From positions 50,361-114,360 of the forward strand of contig CALABV010000176.1 of NCBI GenBank assembly GCA_937886325.1: a stretch of DNA of 64,000 nt, given 5' to 3'. Source of the stretch: an uncultured Geobacter sp. (lineage in GTDB: Bacteria; Desulfobacterota; Desulfuromonadia; Geobacterales; Geobacteraceae). The notes below the pieces were generated by a model. That model searched no databases and had not been told where the DNA came from. It worked only from the letters and a program-made list of their open reading frames with translations. A program made the position numbers and the translations under genes. Positions 32,943 through 42,041 of the stretch are shown here, piece after piece. Every line of letters starts with the position of its first letter. Positions within the stretch are counted from its first letter, which is position 1.

Positions 32943-35138
32943 TCAAAGCGTGCGCGGTTCGTCGGTCGTTCCGGTCAGTCTGGCGCAGAGAAATACGAAC
33001 GAGTATGGCTGGACGACGTAGCCGGACCCGGCAATCGTCGTTGCATCCTTCCACGACCGGACATCATCCGGCGATTCCAGGAATGTATCCATCATCCTGC
33101 GCCATCCGGATGTAGTATGCGGCGGAGCAGGGGGGAGCTGGAATTCAAGGGCCTCATGATAGGCGTTGAACATCAGGTGATACATGAGGCGTTCATCGTG
33201 GCTCCATGTGGTTACCGCTATGCTGTGTGAATCATCGTTCCAGTCCGGCTGGCGCAACCGAACGCCGTGCCATTCGATGCGGGCGCGACGTAATACCTGG
33301 TTGAGGCTCACGACAGTTGTCTCCGTCGACAATTCCCAGTGCAACCGCCTGCGGATAAGATGCCGGCAAAATCGAAAGACATCCCGGTACTTGTCGGGCA
33401 GTGTCCAGTCGAACCAGTTCATTTCGTTGTCCTGGCAATAGGCATTGTTGTTTCCCATCTGGGTGCGGCGCACCTCGTCGCCCATGAGCAGCATCGGCGC
33501 TCCCAGGGAAATCAGCGTGATTGCCAGAAAGTTTTTTACCTGGCGGTTGCGGATGTGCTCGATGTCCCCGTCGTCACCGGGTCCTTCGACGCCGCAGTTC
33601 CAGCTCAGGTTGTCGTCGTATCCGTCCCGGTTATCCTCGCCGTTTTTTACGTTGTGTTTGACGTTGTAGGACACCAGGTCATTCAGGGTGAATCCGTCAT
33701 GGCAGGTGACGAAGTTTATGCTCTGTTCCGGCTCACGCTCTTCGTGCCCGTAAATGTCGGGACTGCCGAGGAGCCTGGTGGCGAAATTCCGGACCGAACC
33801 GTTGTCGCCACGCAGGAAGCGCCGCACATCGTCCCTGAATTTTCCGTTCCACTCCTTCCAGCTGTCGCCGATAAAGCTGCCCACCTGGTAAAGCCCGGCA
33901 GCGTCCCATGCCTCGGCAATCAGCTTAATCCCTGCCAGGACCGGGTCCGAGTCGATGTCCCAGAGGATCGGCGGATTCGCCATGGGGCAGCCGCTCTCAT
34001 CCCTGGACAGGATGGACGCCAGGTCGAAGCGGAAGCCGTCCACATGCATGACTTCAACCCAGTAGTGGAGACAGTCGACAATCATTCTCCTGACGATGGG
34101 GTTGTTCGCGTTGAGGGTGTTGCCGGTGCCGGTGAAGTTCGCATAGGTTGCGCCGCCATCGTTCAGTATGTAATAGACACCGTTTTCCAGGCCCTTGAAG
34201 GAAAGGGTCGGCCCTCGGTGATCTCCTTCCGCGGTATGGTTGAAAACCACATCCAGGATAACCTCGATACCCTCGCGATGGAGGGTCTTGACCATGTCGC
34301 GGAATTCGTCGAGGGCGCCGAGGGGATCTCTGCGGGAACTGTAAGCGTGATGGGGGGAGAAGAACGAGACCGGGCTGTATCCCCAGTAATTGACCAGTCC
34401 TTCGGGGCAGTCCTGCCAGTCAAATTGAAAGACGGGAAGAAGTTCGAGTGCGGTTACGCCCAATTCCTTCAGATACGGGATCTTTTCGATAAGGCCCGCA
34501 AAGGTGCCGCGCTTTTCAGGGGACACGCCGGAATTCGGGTTTTTGGTAAAACCACCCACGTGCATTTCATAGATGACGCTCCGGGAAAAAGGGCGTTTCA
34601 AGGGGGTATCCCCCTCCCAGTCGTAGGCGCGGGGATCAACGACAACGCTCTTCATCGCTGTGGAAATATTCTCCCCCATGCCGCACGCTGCGCTCCTGCT
34701 GTATCCGTCCGGCACGGCGACGGCCTTTCCGTAGGGATCGAGCAGAATCTTGCCGGGATCGAACAAAAGCCCCTTGCCGGGCATATACGGGCCATGGGCC
34801 CGGTACGCGTAGATCTGGCCGGGCTTCAGGCCGGGGACGAAAACATGCCAGTAGTTGCCGGTCTTGTTGTGGTTCGGGTTCAGGGTGATGACCCAATAAG
34901 GGTGAGGGGAGTCGGCATTGTCAAACAGCAGGAGTTCCATGACAGTGCAGTTTTTGGAATAGACGCTGAAATTCACTCCGTCACAGAGAATGGTCGCCCC
35001 GAGGGGATGGCTCTTGCCGTATCGCATCTGATGCGGTCCATTCCGCTCGTTCCCGTTCGGACAGCCAGGGTCCGGGAGGTCTCCGTCAGGCCGCGCGGTT
35101 CGGGCAGTGTCGAACGATGCAGTCTCTTTGTGTATCAT
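32943..35138 (-). CDS. glgX: Glycogen debranching enzyme
   Basis: Alpha-1,6-glucosidase that removes the short branches left by glycogen phosphorylase. 731 residues. The start ATG 35138 overlaps the glgP stop (TAATG); an internal ATG 38 codons later is where many GlgX proteins begin. SHPLGATILCDGVNFSVYSK marks the N-terminal CBM48. The catalytic triad of family GH13 is visible: Asp in DGFRFDLAS, Glu in IAEAWD, and NFVTCHDGFTLNDLVSYN. Co-encoded with glgP. Confidence 0.94.
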   Translation of the reverse strand: MIHKETASFDTARTARPDGDLPDPGCPNGNERNGPHQMRYGKSHPLGATILCDGVNFSVYSKNCTVMELLLFDNADSPHPYWVITLNPNHNKTGNYWHVFVPGLKPGQIYAYRAHGPYMPGKGLLFDPGKILLDPYGKAVAVPDGYSRSAACGMGENISTAMKSVVVDPRAYDWEGDTPLKRPFSRSVIYEMHVGGFTKNPNSGVSPEKRGTFAGLIEKIPYLKELGVTALELLPVFQFDWQDCPEGLVNYWGYSPVSFFSPHHAYSSRRDPLGALDEFRDMVKTLHREGIEVILDVVFNHTAEGDHRGPTLSFKGLENGVYYILNDGGATYANFTGTGNTLNANNPIVRRMIVDCLHYWVEVMHVDGFRFDLASILSRDESGCPMANPPILWDIDSDPVLAGIKLIAEAWDAAGLYQVGSFIGDSWKEWNGKFRDDVRRFLRGDNGSVRNFATRLLGSPDIYGHEEREPEQSINFVTCHDGFTLNDLVSYNVKHNVKNGEDNRDGYDDNLSWNCGVEGPGDDGDIEHIRNRQVKNFLAITLISLGAPMLLMGDEVRRTQMGNNNAYCQDNEMNWFDWTLPDKYRDVFRFCRHLIRRRLHWELSTETTVVSLNQVLRRARIEWHGVRLRQPDWNDDSHSIAVTTWSHDERLMYHLMFNAYHEALEFQLPPAPPHTTSGWRRMMDTFLESPDDVRSWKDATTIAGSGYVVQPYSFVFLCARLTGTTDEPRTL

Positions 35139-37603
35139 TAGTTCACCGGTTTGACCTTCCATATTTTCGAGCAGTACTCCCTGATGGAGCGGTCTGAAGA
35201 AAATTTCCCCATGCGCGCCGTATTCAGGATAGACATGCGCGCCCATGATTCCTGGTCGCGGAAAGCGGCCGCAACCCGTTCCTGGCAGTCCACATACGAC
35301 TGGTAGTCCGCGAAGAGAAGATAGGGGTCGTGGTGCAGCAGGGAGTCCACAAGCGGAGCGAAGAGATTCGTGTCGCCAGAGGAAAAGTGACCGGAAGCGA
35401 TGAGGTCGACGGCCTCGCGGAGCAAGGGGTTCGATTCGTAGTAATACCTCGGCGCGTATCCGTGAGCCTTCACATCCCGCGCCTCTTCGGACTTCAGTCC
35501 GAAGAGGAAGAAGTTTTCCGCTCCCACCTCCCGGCGAATTTCGATATTGGCCCCATCCAGGGTGCCGATGGTAAGCGCCCCGTTCATGGAAAACTTCATG
35601 TTGCCGGTGCCGGATGCTTCCTTGCCCGCCAGGGAGATCTGCTCGGACAGGTCGGCTGCCGGATAGATCCACTGGCCCGTCTTCACATTGAAGTCGGGGA
35701 GAAAGACCACGCGCAGAAAATTCCGGGCAACCGGATCCGTGTTGACCACTTCGCCGATTGAGGTGATGAGCTTGATGATGAGTTTTGCCATCCTGTAGCC
35801 GGGCGCCGCTTTTCCGCCGAAGAGGAAGGTCCTGGGAACCGGCTGGGAGGCGGGATTCCTTTTGAGCCCGGCATAGAGGGCCACGATGTGGAGGGCATTC
35901 AGGTGTTGCCGTTTGTACTCATGGATGCGTTTCACCTGCACGTCAAAGAGAGAATTCGTATCCACGCTAACGCCTGTGCGCTGGGCGATAAGGGTCGCCA
36001 GGTCGTTCTTGTTGTCATGCTTTACGCGCCGCCATTCACCGCGGAACGAAGGGTCTTCGGCAAAAGGTTCAAGTCTCTTCAATTCGTCCAGGTCGCGGAT
36101 CCACCCATCGCCGATGGCGCCGCAGATGAGCTCGCAGAGCCTCGGGTTGCTGAGCGCCAGCCAGCGCCGGGGAGTTACGCCGTTCGTAACGTTATGAAAC
36201 TTCTTCGGGTCGAGCTCTGAAAAATCGCGCAGCAGTTCCTGTTTGAGAAGCCGCGAGTGCAGCTCGGCCACGCCGTTGACGGCATGGCTTCCGATGCAGG
36301 CGAGATGGGCCATGCGCACGTATCGTTCGCCGGTTTCGTCGATGATGGAAAGGCGGGCGATTCGCTGGTCGTCGCCGGGATAGATTGCTCGAACCTGATC
36401 GAGGAAACGCTGGTTGATCTCGTAGATTATCTCCAGGTGACGGGGCAGTATCTTGCCGAAGAGTTCCAGCGGCCATTTTTCCAGGGCCTCGGGCAGAAGC
36501 GTGTGATTTGTGTAGCCGAAGGTTTTCTGCGTCAGGGTCCAGGCATCCTCCCAGCCGACCGTGTGTTCATCCACCAGCAGCCTCATCAACTCCGCCACGG
36601 CTATCGCCGGATGGGTATCGTTCAGCTGGACGGCATACAAGTCGGCGAAGTAGGAGAGCGGCGCGCCTACCATGCTGCAGAAACGGAGCATGTCCTGCAG
36701 GGAGCAGGTGACGAAAAAGTACTGCTGCATGAGGCGCAGGCTCTTGCCGATGGATGTTTCGTCGTTGGGGTAGAGTACCTTGGTGAGCGTCTCCGATTTG
36801 ACCTTTTCCTCCACGGCTGCGTAGTAGTCGCCAAGGTTGAAATCCTGGAAATCGAAAGATTCCACGGCTTCGGCCGACCAGAGGCGGAGGGTGTTGCACA
36901 TGTCCCCGTTGTACCCGAGGATAGGCGTGTCGTAGGGCATTCCGCGGACAACGCCCGCAGGCACCCATCGCACGCGCAATCTGCCTTCTTCGTCACGGTA
37001 CTGTTCCGTATATCCGCCGAACTTCACCTCGCGCGCCAGTTCAGGGCGGCGAATTTCCCACGGATTGCCGGGTCCGAGCCATTTGTCGGTGATCTCCACC
37101 TGCCAGCCGTCCCTGATTTCCTGATCGAAGATGCCGAATTCGTAGCGTATTCCATATCCCATGGCCGGCACGCCGACAGTGGTGAGAGAATCGAGAAAGC
37201 AGGACGCAAGGCGGCCGAGTCCACCGTTGCCCAGCCCCGGCTCTTCCTCCCGGCTGATGAGATCCTCCAGGGAGAAGCCTATCTGTGCCAGGGCCTGTTC
37301 GGTCTGCCGGTAGATGCCGAGGTTGAGGAGGTTGTTGCCCAGATGGGGACCGGGAAGGAATTCCGCTGAAAGATAACTCACAATTTTGAGAGGTCTCTTC
37401 CTGCCGATGTCGCGCATCTTCTCCAAGCCCTCAATCCAGCGGTCGAGGAGCCTGTCCCGGACCGTGTAGGCAAGGGCCTGGTAGAGATCGTTGGGGGAGG
37501 CGAGGGCGGGAATGCGGCCCCGCATGTAATAGAGATTGTCGAGGAAAGCCTGGGAAATCTCATCGGGAGAGGAACCCGTGCGTATATCGTTACGCTGTGA
37601 CAC
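35138..37603 (-). CDS. glgP: Glycogen/starch/alpha-glucan phosphorylase
   Basis: Releases glucose 1-phosphate from alpha-1,4-glucans. 821 residues from GTG 37603, with AGGAGG 8 nt upstream; the longer frame to 37729 lacks a binding site. SYLSAEFLPGPHLGNNLLNL, PGLGNGGLGRLASCFLDS, HNVTNGVTPRRWL and the PLP-lysine motif SGTGNMKFSMNGAL are all present. First gene of glgP-glgX-pyk-gap: stored glycogen is fed directly to lower glycolysis. Confidence 0.95.
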   Translation of the reverse strand: MSQRNDIRTGSSPDEISQAFLDNLYYMRGRIPALASPNDLYQALAYTVRDRLLDRWIEGLEKMRDIGRKRPLKIVSYLSAEFLPGPHLGNNLLNLGIYRQTEQALAQIGFSLEDLISREEEPGLGNGGLGRLASCFLDSLTTVGVPAMGYGIRYEFGIFDQEIRDGWQVEITDKWLGPGNPWEIRRPELAREVKFGGYTEQYRDEEGRLRVRWVPAGVVRGMPYDTPILGYNGDMCNTLRLWSAEAVESFDFQDFNLGDYYAAVEEKVKSETLTKVLYPNDETSIGKSLRLMQQYFFVTCSLQDMLRFCSMVGAPLSYFADLYAVQLNDTHPAIAVAELMRLLVDEHTVGWEDAWTLTQKTFGYTNHTLLPEALEKWPLELFGKILPRHLEIIYEINQRFLDQVRAIYPGDDQRIARLSIIDETGERYVRMAHLACIGSHAVNGVAELHSRLLKQELLRDFSELDPKKFHNVTNGVTPRRWLALSNPRLCELICGAIGDGWIRDLDELKRLEPFAEDPSFRGEWRRVKHDNKNDLATLIAQRTGVSVDTNSLFDVQVKRIHEYKRQHLNALHIVALYAGLKRNPASQPVPRTFLFGGKAAPGYRMAKLIIKLITSIGEVVNTDPVARNFLRVVFLPDFNVKTGQWIYPAADLSEQISLAGKEASGTGNMKFSMNGALTIGTLDGANIEIRREVGAENFFLFGLKSEEARDVKAHGYAPRYYYESNPLLREAVDLIASGHFSSGDTNLFAPLVDSLLHHDPYLLFADYQSYVDCQERVAAAFRDQESWARMSILNTARMGKFSSDRSIREYCSKIWKVKPVN

Positions 37604-37899
37604 CTTGCATCCTCCTTTTTCGGGGATTCGCGGAAACCCGAAGGCATCATTCTTCGTTTCTTCGGGATGCGCGGGCACAATAAGGCAGGAATTATTATTC
37701 CATAGTAAGGTAAAAAGGAGACCAGTCAATAGAAGAGACGTGCGACGCGACTATTTATAGTTCACATGAAGACGTGGTATAAGAAAAGCGATTCCGTGCC
37801 GGAATTTTCTAAGATGGTACTACAAGACGAAATCAGCGGACGATAAAGGTTCCGACGTGTCGCGTGTCGGGGCATGCCTGCTGACGGGAGGATCGTGAA

Positions 37900-39531
37900 A
37901 TGCCCTGGACCCAGATCTATTCACCCTTTGCCGATAATCCTGCTGTCTCCGCACTGATTGCCGCACTCCCTCTCGCCGTCATATTCGTCTGTCTCGCCCT
38001 TTTCAAAATGAAGGCGCACCTGGCCGGGCTTCTTGCCCTTGTTTCCGCTCTGGGGATCGCCGTAACTGTATGGGGCATGCCGGTCGGGCTTGCCGGTCTC
38101 GCAGCGTTGCAGGGAGCGGCTTTCGGTTTTTTTCCCGTCAGTTGCATCGTTGCCGCCACGATTCTTCTCTACAACATCACGGTGCAATCCGGGCACTTCG
38201 AGGTGCTTCGAGCTTCTCTTGCCGGGCTGACAACGGATAGGAGGCTCCAGGCGCTTCTTATTGCCTTCTGTTTCGGGGCATTCATCGAGGGATCGGCCGG
38301 GTTCGGCACGCCGGTGGCAATCGCCGGAGCAACCCTTGTCGGTCTCGGTTTCCGGCCTTTCTACGCGGCCGGCGTCTGTCTCATCGCGAACACGGCGCCG
38401 GTAGCCTTCGGCGCTATCGGGATTCCTCTCGTGTCGTTGGCGGGGGTGATGGGGTACGACGACACCGGACTCATGAAGCTTTCCACCATGGTAGGGCGAC
38501 AGCTTCCCTTCATTTCCGTCTTCATCCCCTGCTATATCGTCTTCGTCATGTCCGGTTGGAGGAGGACGCGGGAGGTATTCCCGGCGGTCCTCGTCTGCGG
38601 TGCGACTTTTGCCCTTTTCCAGTGGGCAGCGGCGAGCTACCTCGGTCCGTATCTTCCCGATATTATCGCATCGCTTGCTTCCATTGTCGCCCTTGTCGCT
38701 CTGCTCAGGGTTTGGCGCCCGAAAAGCGTCTGGACATTCGAACATGATTCTCAATCGGACGCGGAGGAACGGCATGAATATTCGGCACGGGAGATTGCCC
38801 TTGCCTGGTCCCCATATCTGGCCCTGACACTTCTGGTTCTCGTTTGGGGGCTTCCGGGCGTCAAGGGGATGCTCGACCGCATGACACTGGAGATTACCGT
38901 TCCTCTTCTCCATAACGGCATCCTGAAAACCGTCGGCGGTGCGCCGCTCCCGATTCCCGCCGTCTTCAGGCTGAACCTTCTTTCCGCACCGGCAACCGCT
39001 GTTCTGATTGCCTCCGTTATCTCCGCGGGTATCTGCGGTATCGGATGCTCCGGTTTTTTCCGCGCAGCCGGCAAAACCATGCATGACTTGAGGTTTCCCT
39101 TTCTGACCATTTCCGCGGTCCTTGCCCTGGCGTACGTCATGAATGCTGCCGGAATGACGGCGGCCCTAGGACTGGTGTTTACCAGGACCGGCATGCTGTT
39201 TCCGTTTCTCGCCCCCTTTCTCGGCTGGCTCGGTGTATTCCTGACCGGATCGGATACCTCCAGTAATGTGCTGTTCGGAGGAATGCAAAAGATAGCCGCG
39301 GAGCAGTTGGGCATAGACCCGCTCCTGACCGGGGCCGCCAACTCCAGTGGCGGAGTGATGGGAAAGATGATCTCTCCGCAGTCCATAGCTGTCGCAACAG
39401 CCGCAACCGGGCTTGTTGGAGAGGAAGGGAACCTGTTTCTCTTCACACTGCGCCACTCCCTATTTCTTACCACCCTTATCGGGGCGCTCGTCTTTCTTCA
39501 GGCATACGTCTTTCCCGGTATGATTCCGTAG
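37900..39531 (+). CDS. lctP: L-lactate permease (LctP family)
   Basis: 543 residues, about 12-13 transmembrane helices. Proton-coupled uptake of L- or D-lactate, in some members also glycolate. Family motifs FIEGSAGFGTPVAIAGA, CLIANTAPVAFGAIGIP and FLTGSDTSSNVLFGGMQ are present. The start is ATG 37900 after GACGGGAGGATC. No lactate dehydrogenase or regulator is adjacent. Lactate as a carbon and electron source fits the suggested lifestyle. The 296-nt upstream region (37604-37899) holds no gene; it should carry divergent promoters, but I cannot place them firmly. Confidence 0.93.
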   Translation: MPWTQIYSPFADNPAVSALIAALPLAVIFVCLALFKMKAHLAGLLALVSALGIAVTVWGMPVGLAGLAALQGAAFGFFPVSCIVAATILLYNITVQSGHFEVLRASLAGLTTDRRLQALLIAFCFGAFIEGSAGFGTPVAIAGATLVGLGFRPFYAAGVCLIANTAPVAFGAIGIPLVSLAGVMGYDDTGLMKLSTMVGRQLPFISVFIPCYIVFVMSGWRRTREVFPAVLVCGATFALFQWAAASYLGPYLPDIIASLASIVALVALLRVWRPKSVWTFEHDSQSDAEERHEYSAREIALAWSPYLALTLLVLVWGLPGVKGMLDRMTLEITVPLLHNGILKTVGGAPLPIPAVFRLNLLSAPATAVLIASVISAGICGIGCSGFFRAAGKTMHDLRFPFLTISAVLALAYVMNAAGMTAALGLVFTRTGMLFPFLAPFLGWLGVFLTGSDTSSNVLFGGMQKIAAEQLGIDPLLTGAANSSGGVMGKMISPQSIAVATAATGLVGEEGNLFLFTLRHSLFLTTLIGALVFLQAYVFPGMIP

Positions 39532-39639
39532 AGGTCGGGATATGGACTTTTTTCAGTCCCAATAGAAATCCTGAAACTGGACATTCGCAGGTACGCCGGT
39601 ATACTTAAGCCCATGCTAATGCAAAGAGGGGGCGAGAAT

Positions 39640-39846
39640 ATGCTGGTGCGGGTAATTTACAAGGATCAGACCGCGGGGGTGGTTGAAAGACACCTCCTGG
39701 ACGGTCTTATCAAAAAGGGCAGGGTAGTCGCGTATCACAGGGAAGACAGGTGGATATCGGTTGAAAACGGGACATTTGCTCGCGAGTGTGCCGTTTCCGC
39801 CGCACGTTCTGATTTCGTTGAGACGGACAGGCGTGATGTCGGTTGA
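39640..39846 (+). CDS. GSU3473-family small protein
   Basis: 68 residues from ATG 39640, with GGGGGCGAGA upstream; the frame opens earlier at 39613. MLVRVIYKDQTAGVVERHLLDGL and IKKGRVVAYHREDRWISV match a small Geobacter family named after GSU3473, a compact beta-rich protein of unknown function. Some members lie near regulators. It precedes the marR-hgcAB group by 195 nt in the same direction; any link is unproven. Confidence 0.65.
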   Translation: MLVRVIYKDQTAGVVERHLLDGLIKKGRVVAYHREDRWISVENGTFARECAVSAARSDFVETDRRDVG

Positions 39847-40041
39847 TCTTTTTGAACGTCGGATGATTCTCTTTTTTCCCGCATGATGACGATCCGCGGT
39901 TTTTCTTCCTAATTTTGCCTTCCCATTCCAACCGGATAACCGGCGCCGCAGCAACCTTCGTAAGATACGGCCAGGTCGATCTTCAGCGGTCAAAACTTGC
40001 ATGGTGCGATTAAAAATGATAGCTTCAGCCGAGGGGGAAGA

Positions 40042-40518
40042 ATGAAATACCTTCGGGAAGGCATTCATATTTTTGTCCGGAGATTCGGGTTTCTCTACTC
40101 GTCCTGTTGCGAGGCCGGTTGCGGAGAACATGTCTCGCCGGCGCAGAGCCATATCCTGTTCGAAATACGGAGAATGGGGCGTCCTTCCATGCAGCAGGTG
40201 GCGGAAGAGTTGGGGGTTGATAGTACGACATTCAGCCGCCAGGTAAAGTCGTTGACCGAAAAAGGCCTCACTGTCCGACGTGTTTCTCAAGAAGACCGCA
40301 GGGTCAACCTTCTGGAACTCACAGATGAGGGAGTATGCATGCTGGAAAGGATCGACCTTCAGGTGAACGAAAAAATGGTACAGGTTTTTTCGGACATGAC
40401 GGATTTCGAGCGGGATTGCGTGTGTCGTTCCCTTGAACTTCTCTCCGGAGTGATGGAGAAGACGGGTAGTGTCGGACCGAAAAAATCGCGGCATGCAACC
40501 GAAAATATCCGGATATGA
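40042..40518 (+). CDS. MarR-family regulator with cysteine cluster, coupled to hgcA
   Basis: 158 residues from ATG 40042, with GAGGGGGAAGA upstream. The winged-helix core reads SMQQVAEELGVDSTTFSRQV and KSLTEKGLTVRRVSQEDRR, a standard MarR DNA-recognition helix and wing; it probably binds a palindrome as a dimer. Unusual for MarR, the N-terminal helix has Cys22, Cys23 and Cys27 (SSCCEAGCGEH) and the last helix has DCVCRS, which could bind soft metals or sense thiol stress. Its stop overlaps the hgcA ATG (ATGA), so it is coupled to the mercury-methylation genes and may control them. Confidence 0.85.
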   Translation: MKYLREGIHIFVRRFGFLYSSCCEAGCGEHVSPAQSHILFEIRRMGRPSMQQVAEELGVDSTTFSRQVKSLTEKGLTVRRVSQEDRRVNLLELTDEGVCMLERIDLQVNEKMVQVFSDMTDFERDCVCRSLELLSGVMEKTGSVGPKKSRHATENIRI

Positions 40519-41678
40519 ATACGGACATGAGTAAAACCGAAAACAAGAAAAACAGAAACGGCGAAACTTCGCCTTGCTGTTGTGCCGAGGCCGAGCCACA
40601 CGTGGAAAGGCCTCCTTGTTGCGGTCCCCCCGCCACGGTTGGGGGCGGAGAAATTAACGAAAAGGTCCCCGGTTTTATTGGGTGGCTTTCCACGATGACG
40701 GGCAGAGTACCGCGGATTTCATCGGAACTCACCATCAACGACCGTTTCAGCGCATGGAAGCTTCGCTGGGGAATAGGGCGCATGAGCGCAGTACTCCCGC
40801 CGGGTCTGTACGTGCTCGGAAAGCCGGAGAGACAGGATCCGGTGGTTGTCACCGCCAATTACAAGATGAGCTACGATCTGGTGAGACATGCACTGGCGGG
40901 GCGCAACCTCTGGCTCCTGGTTCTGGAGACGTTCGGCGTCAACGTCTGGTGCGCTGCCGGCAAAGGCGCCTTCGGTACGGAAGAACTTGTCCGGAGGATT
41001 GAAAAAACAGGTCTGTCGCAGGTGGTCGACCATCGGCTGCTGTTGTTGCCTATCCTCGGGGCTACCGGGATTGAGGCCCACAAGGTAGAGGCCCGCAGCG
41101 GGTTCCGGGTGCGCTATGCGACCATCAGGGTGGACGACCTCCCCGAGTACTTTGATAACGGCATGGTTACGACAACCGCCATGAGAGAGATGACCTTCTT
41201 CATGCGGGAACGGCTCGCGCTTGTACCGGTGGAACTGGTCATGTCTCTGAAAAAACTCGCGGCGGTAAGCCTGCTGCTCTTTCTCGTGCCGGCCTTGATG
41301 GGTGACCCGGGCGCCGGAGCCGGGGCAGTACTTGCCTATCTCGGAGCCGCGTTGGGCGGCATCGTTGTTGTTCCGCTTCTCCTGCCCTGGCTTCCCGGCC
41401 GGGCTTTTTCCGTCAAAGGCGCTGTGCTGGGCCTCGCCATGGTTGCAGCGTGGTATCTGTCAGGAATCTCCCGTGACGTAACCGTTTATGCAAAAGTTGC
41501 CGCATTCGTTGCCCTTCCGGCGGTGAGTGCTTTTCATGCGCTCAATTTCACCGGCTGTACGCCGTTCACACCGCGTTCCGGGGTTAAAAAAGAGATGCGT
41601 ATCGCTCTCCCTGTTATGGGGTGCGCAGTCCTTGCCGGTGTCGTTCTGCTGCTTATCGGACTGATTCCGAGGCAGTAA
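40515..41678 (+). CDS. hgcA: Mercury methylation corrinoid protein HgcA
   Basis: 387 residues. Transfers a methyl group to Hg(II) through a corrinoid cofactor, the key step of methylmercury formation. The cap-helix motif NVWCAAGKG carries Cys146, the unusual thiolate ligand of cobalt. The corrinoid domain covers about residues 85-235; five transmembrane helices follow (about 247-263, 268-292, 301-317, 324-345, 362-384), including the conserved NFTGCTPFTPRSGVKKEM. The N-terminus is Cys-rich (CCC at 21-23, PPCCGPP at 33-39), which could bind mercury or another thiophilic metal. hgcB follows 11 nt later. Confidence 0.96.
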   Translation: MNTDMSKTENKKNRNGETSPCCCAEAEPHVERPPCCGPPATVGGGEINEKVPGFIGWLSTMTGRVPRISSELTINDRFSAWKLRWGIGRMSAVLPPGLYVLGKPERQDPVVVTANYKMSYDLVRHALAGRNLWLLVLETFGVNVWCAAGKGAFGTEELVRRIEKTGLSQVVDHRLLLLPILGATGIEAHKVEARSGFRVRYATIRVDDLPEYFDNGMVTTTAMREMTFFMRERLALVPVELVMSLKKLAAVSLLLFLVPALMGDPGAGAGAVLAYLGAALGGIVVVPLLLPWLPGRAFSVKGAVLGLAMVAAWYLSGISRDVTVYAKVAAFVALPAVSAFHALNFTGCTPFTPRSGVKKEMRIALPVMGCAVLAGVVLLLIGLIPRQ

Positions 41679-41689
41679 GGGGGGGAGAT

Positions 41690-41980
41690 ATGAAGGGTTT
41701 CAGGTATCTGGAGAATGTCGCCACCCTGCGGTTCACCAGTGACAGATGCACGGGGTGCGGCAGGTGCGTTGAGGTCTGTCCCCATCAGGTCTTCGAACCG
41801 GCCGGTGAAATCGTGGCAGTCGTGGATCGTGATGCCTGTATGGAATGCGGCGCTTGCAGGATGAACTGCCCGCATGACGCCATCCAGGTCGATGCGGGTG
41901 TCGGGTGCGCCTCGGGGTTATTGCATGAGTGGTTAAGGGAACGGAATCTCTCTTCGTCCAACAGGAGTTGCTGTTCGTGA
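41690..41980 (+). CDS. hgcB: Mercury methylation ferredoxin HgcB
   Basis: 96 residues; ATG after GGGGGGAG. Two [4Fe-4S] motifs: CTGCGRCVEVCP (Cys20-30) and CMECGACRMNCP (Cys50-60), the second being the HgcB signature. Cys73 (VGCASG) and the vicinal pair Cys94-Cys95 at the C-terminus are the residues reported as conserved and proposed to shuttle Hg(II) to HgcA. HgcB reduces the HgcA corrinoid to Co(I). A fully canonical pair with hgcA, so this genome predicts a mercury methylator. Confidence 0.96.
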   Translation: MKGFRYLENVATLRFTSDRCTGCGRCVEVCPHQVFEPAGEIVAVVDRDACMECGACRMNCPHDAIQVDAGVGCASGLLHEWLRERNLSSSNRSCCS

Positions 41981-42041
41981 TGCAACACGCAAGAATATCG
42001 GAATGAGATTACGTTGAAACGCGGCTTTTTGCGGCTTTGTT

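Noticed and set aside
33339..35141. 600-codon open frame on the plus strand
   Set aside because: It is exactly antisense to glgX, whose family motifs and TAATG overlap with glgP are clear; the plus-strand translation resembles no protein and has no ribosome binding site.
36257..37369. 370-codon open frame on the plus strand
   Set aside because: Antisense to glgP; a by-product of GC-rich codon structure.
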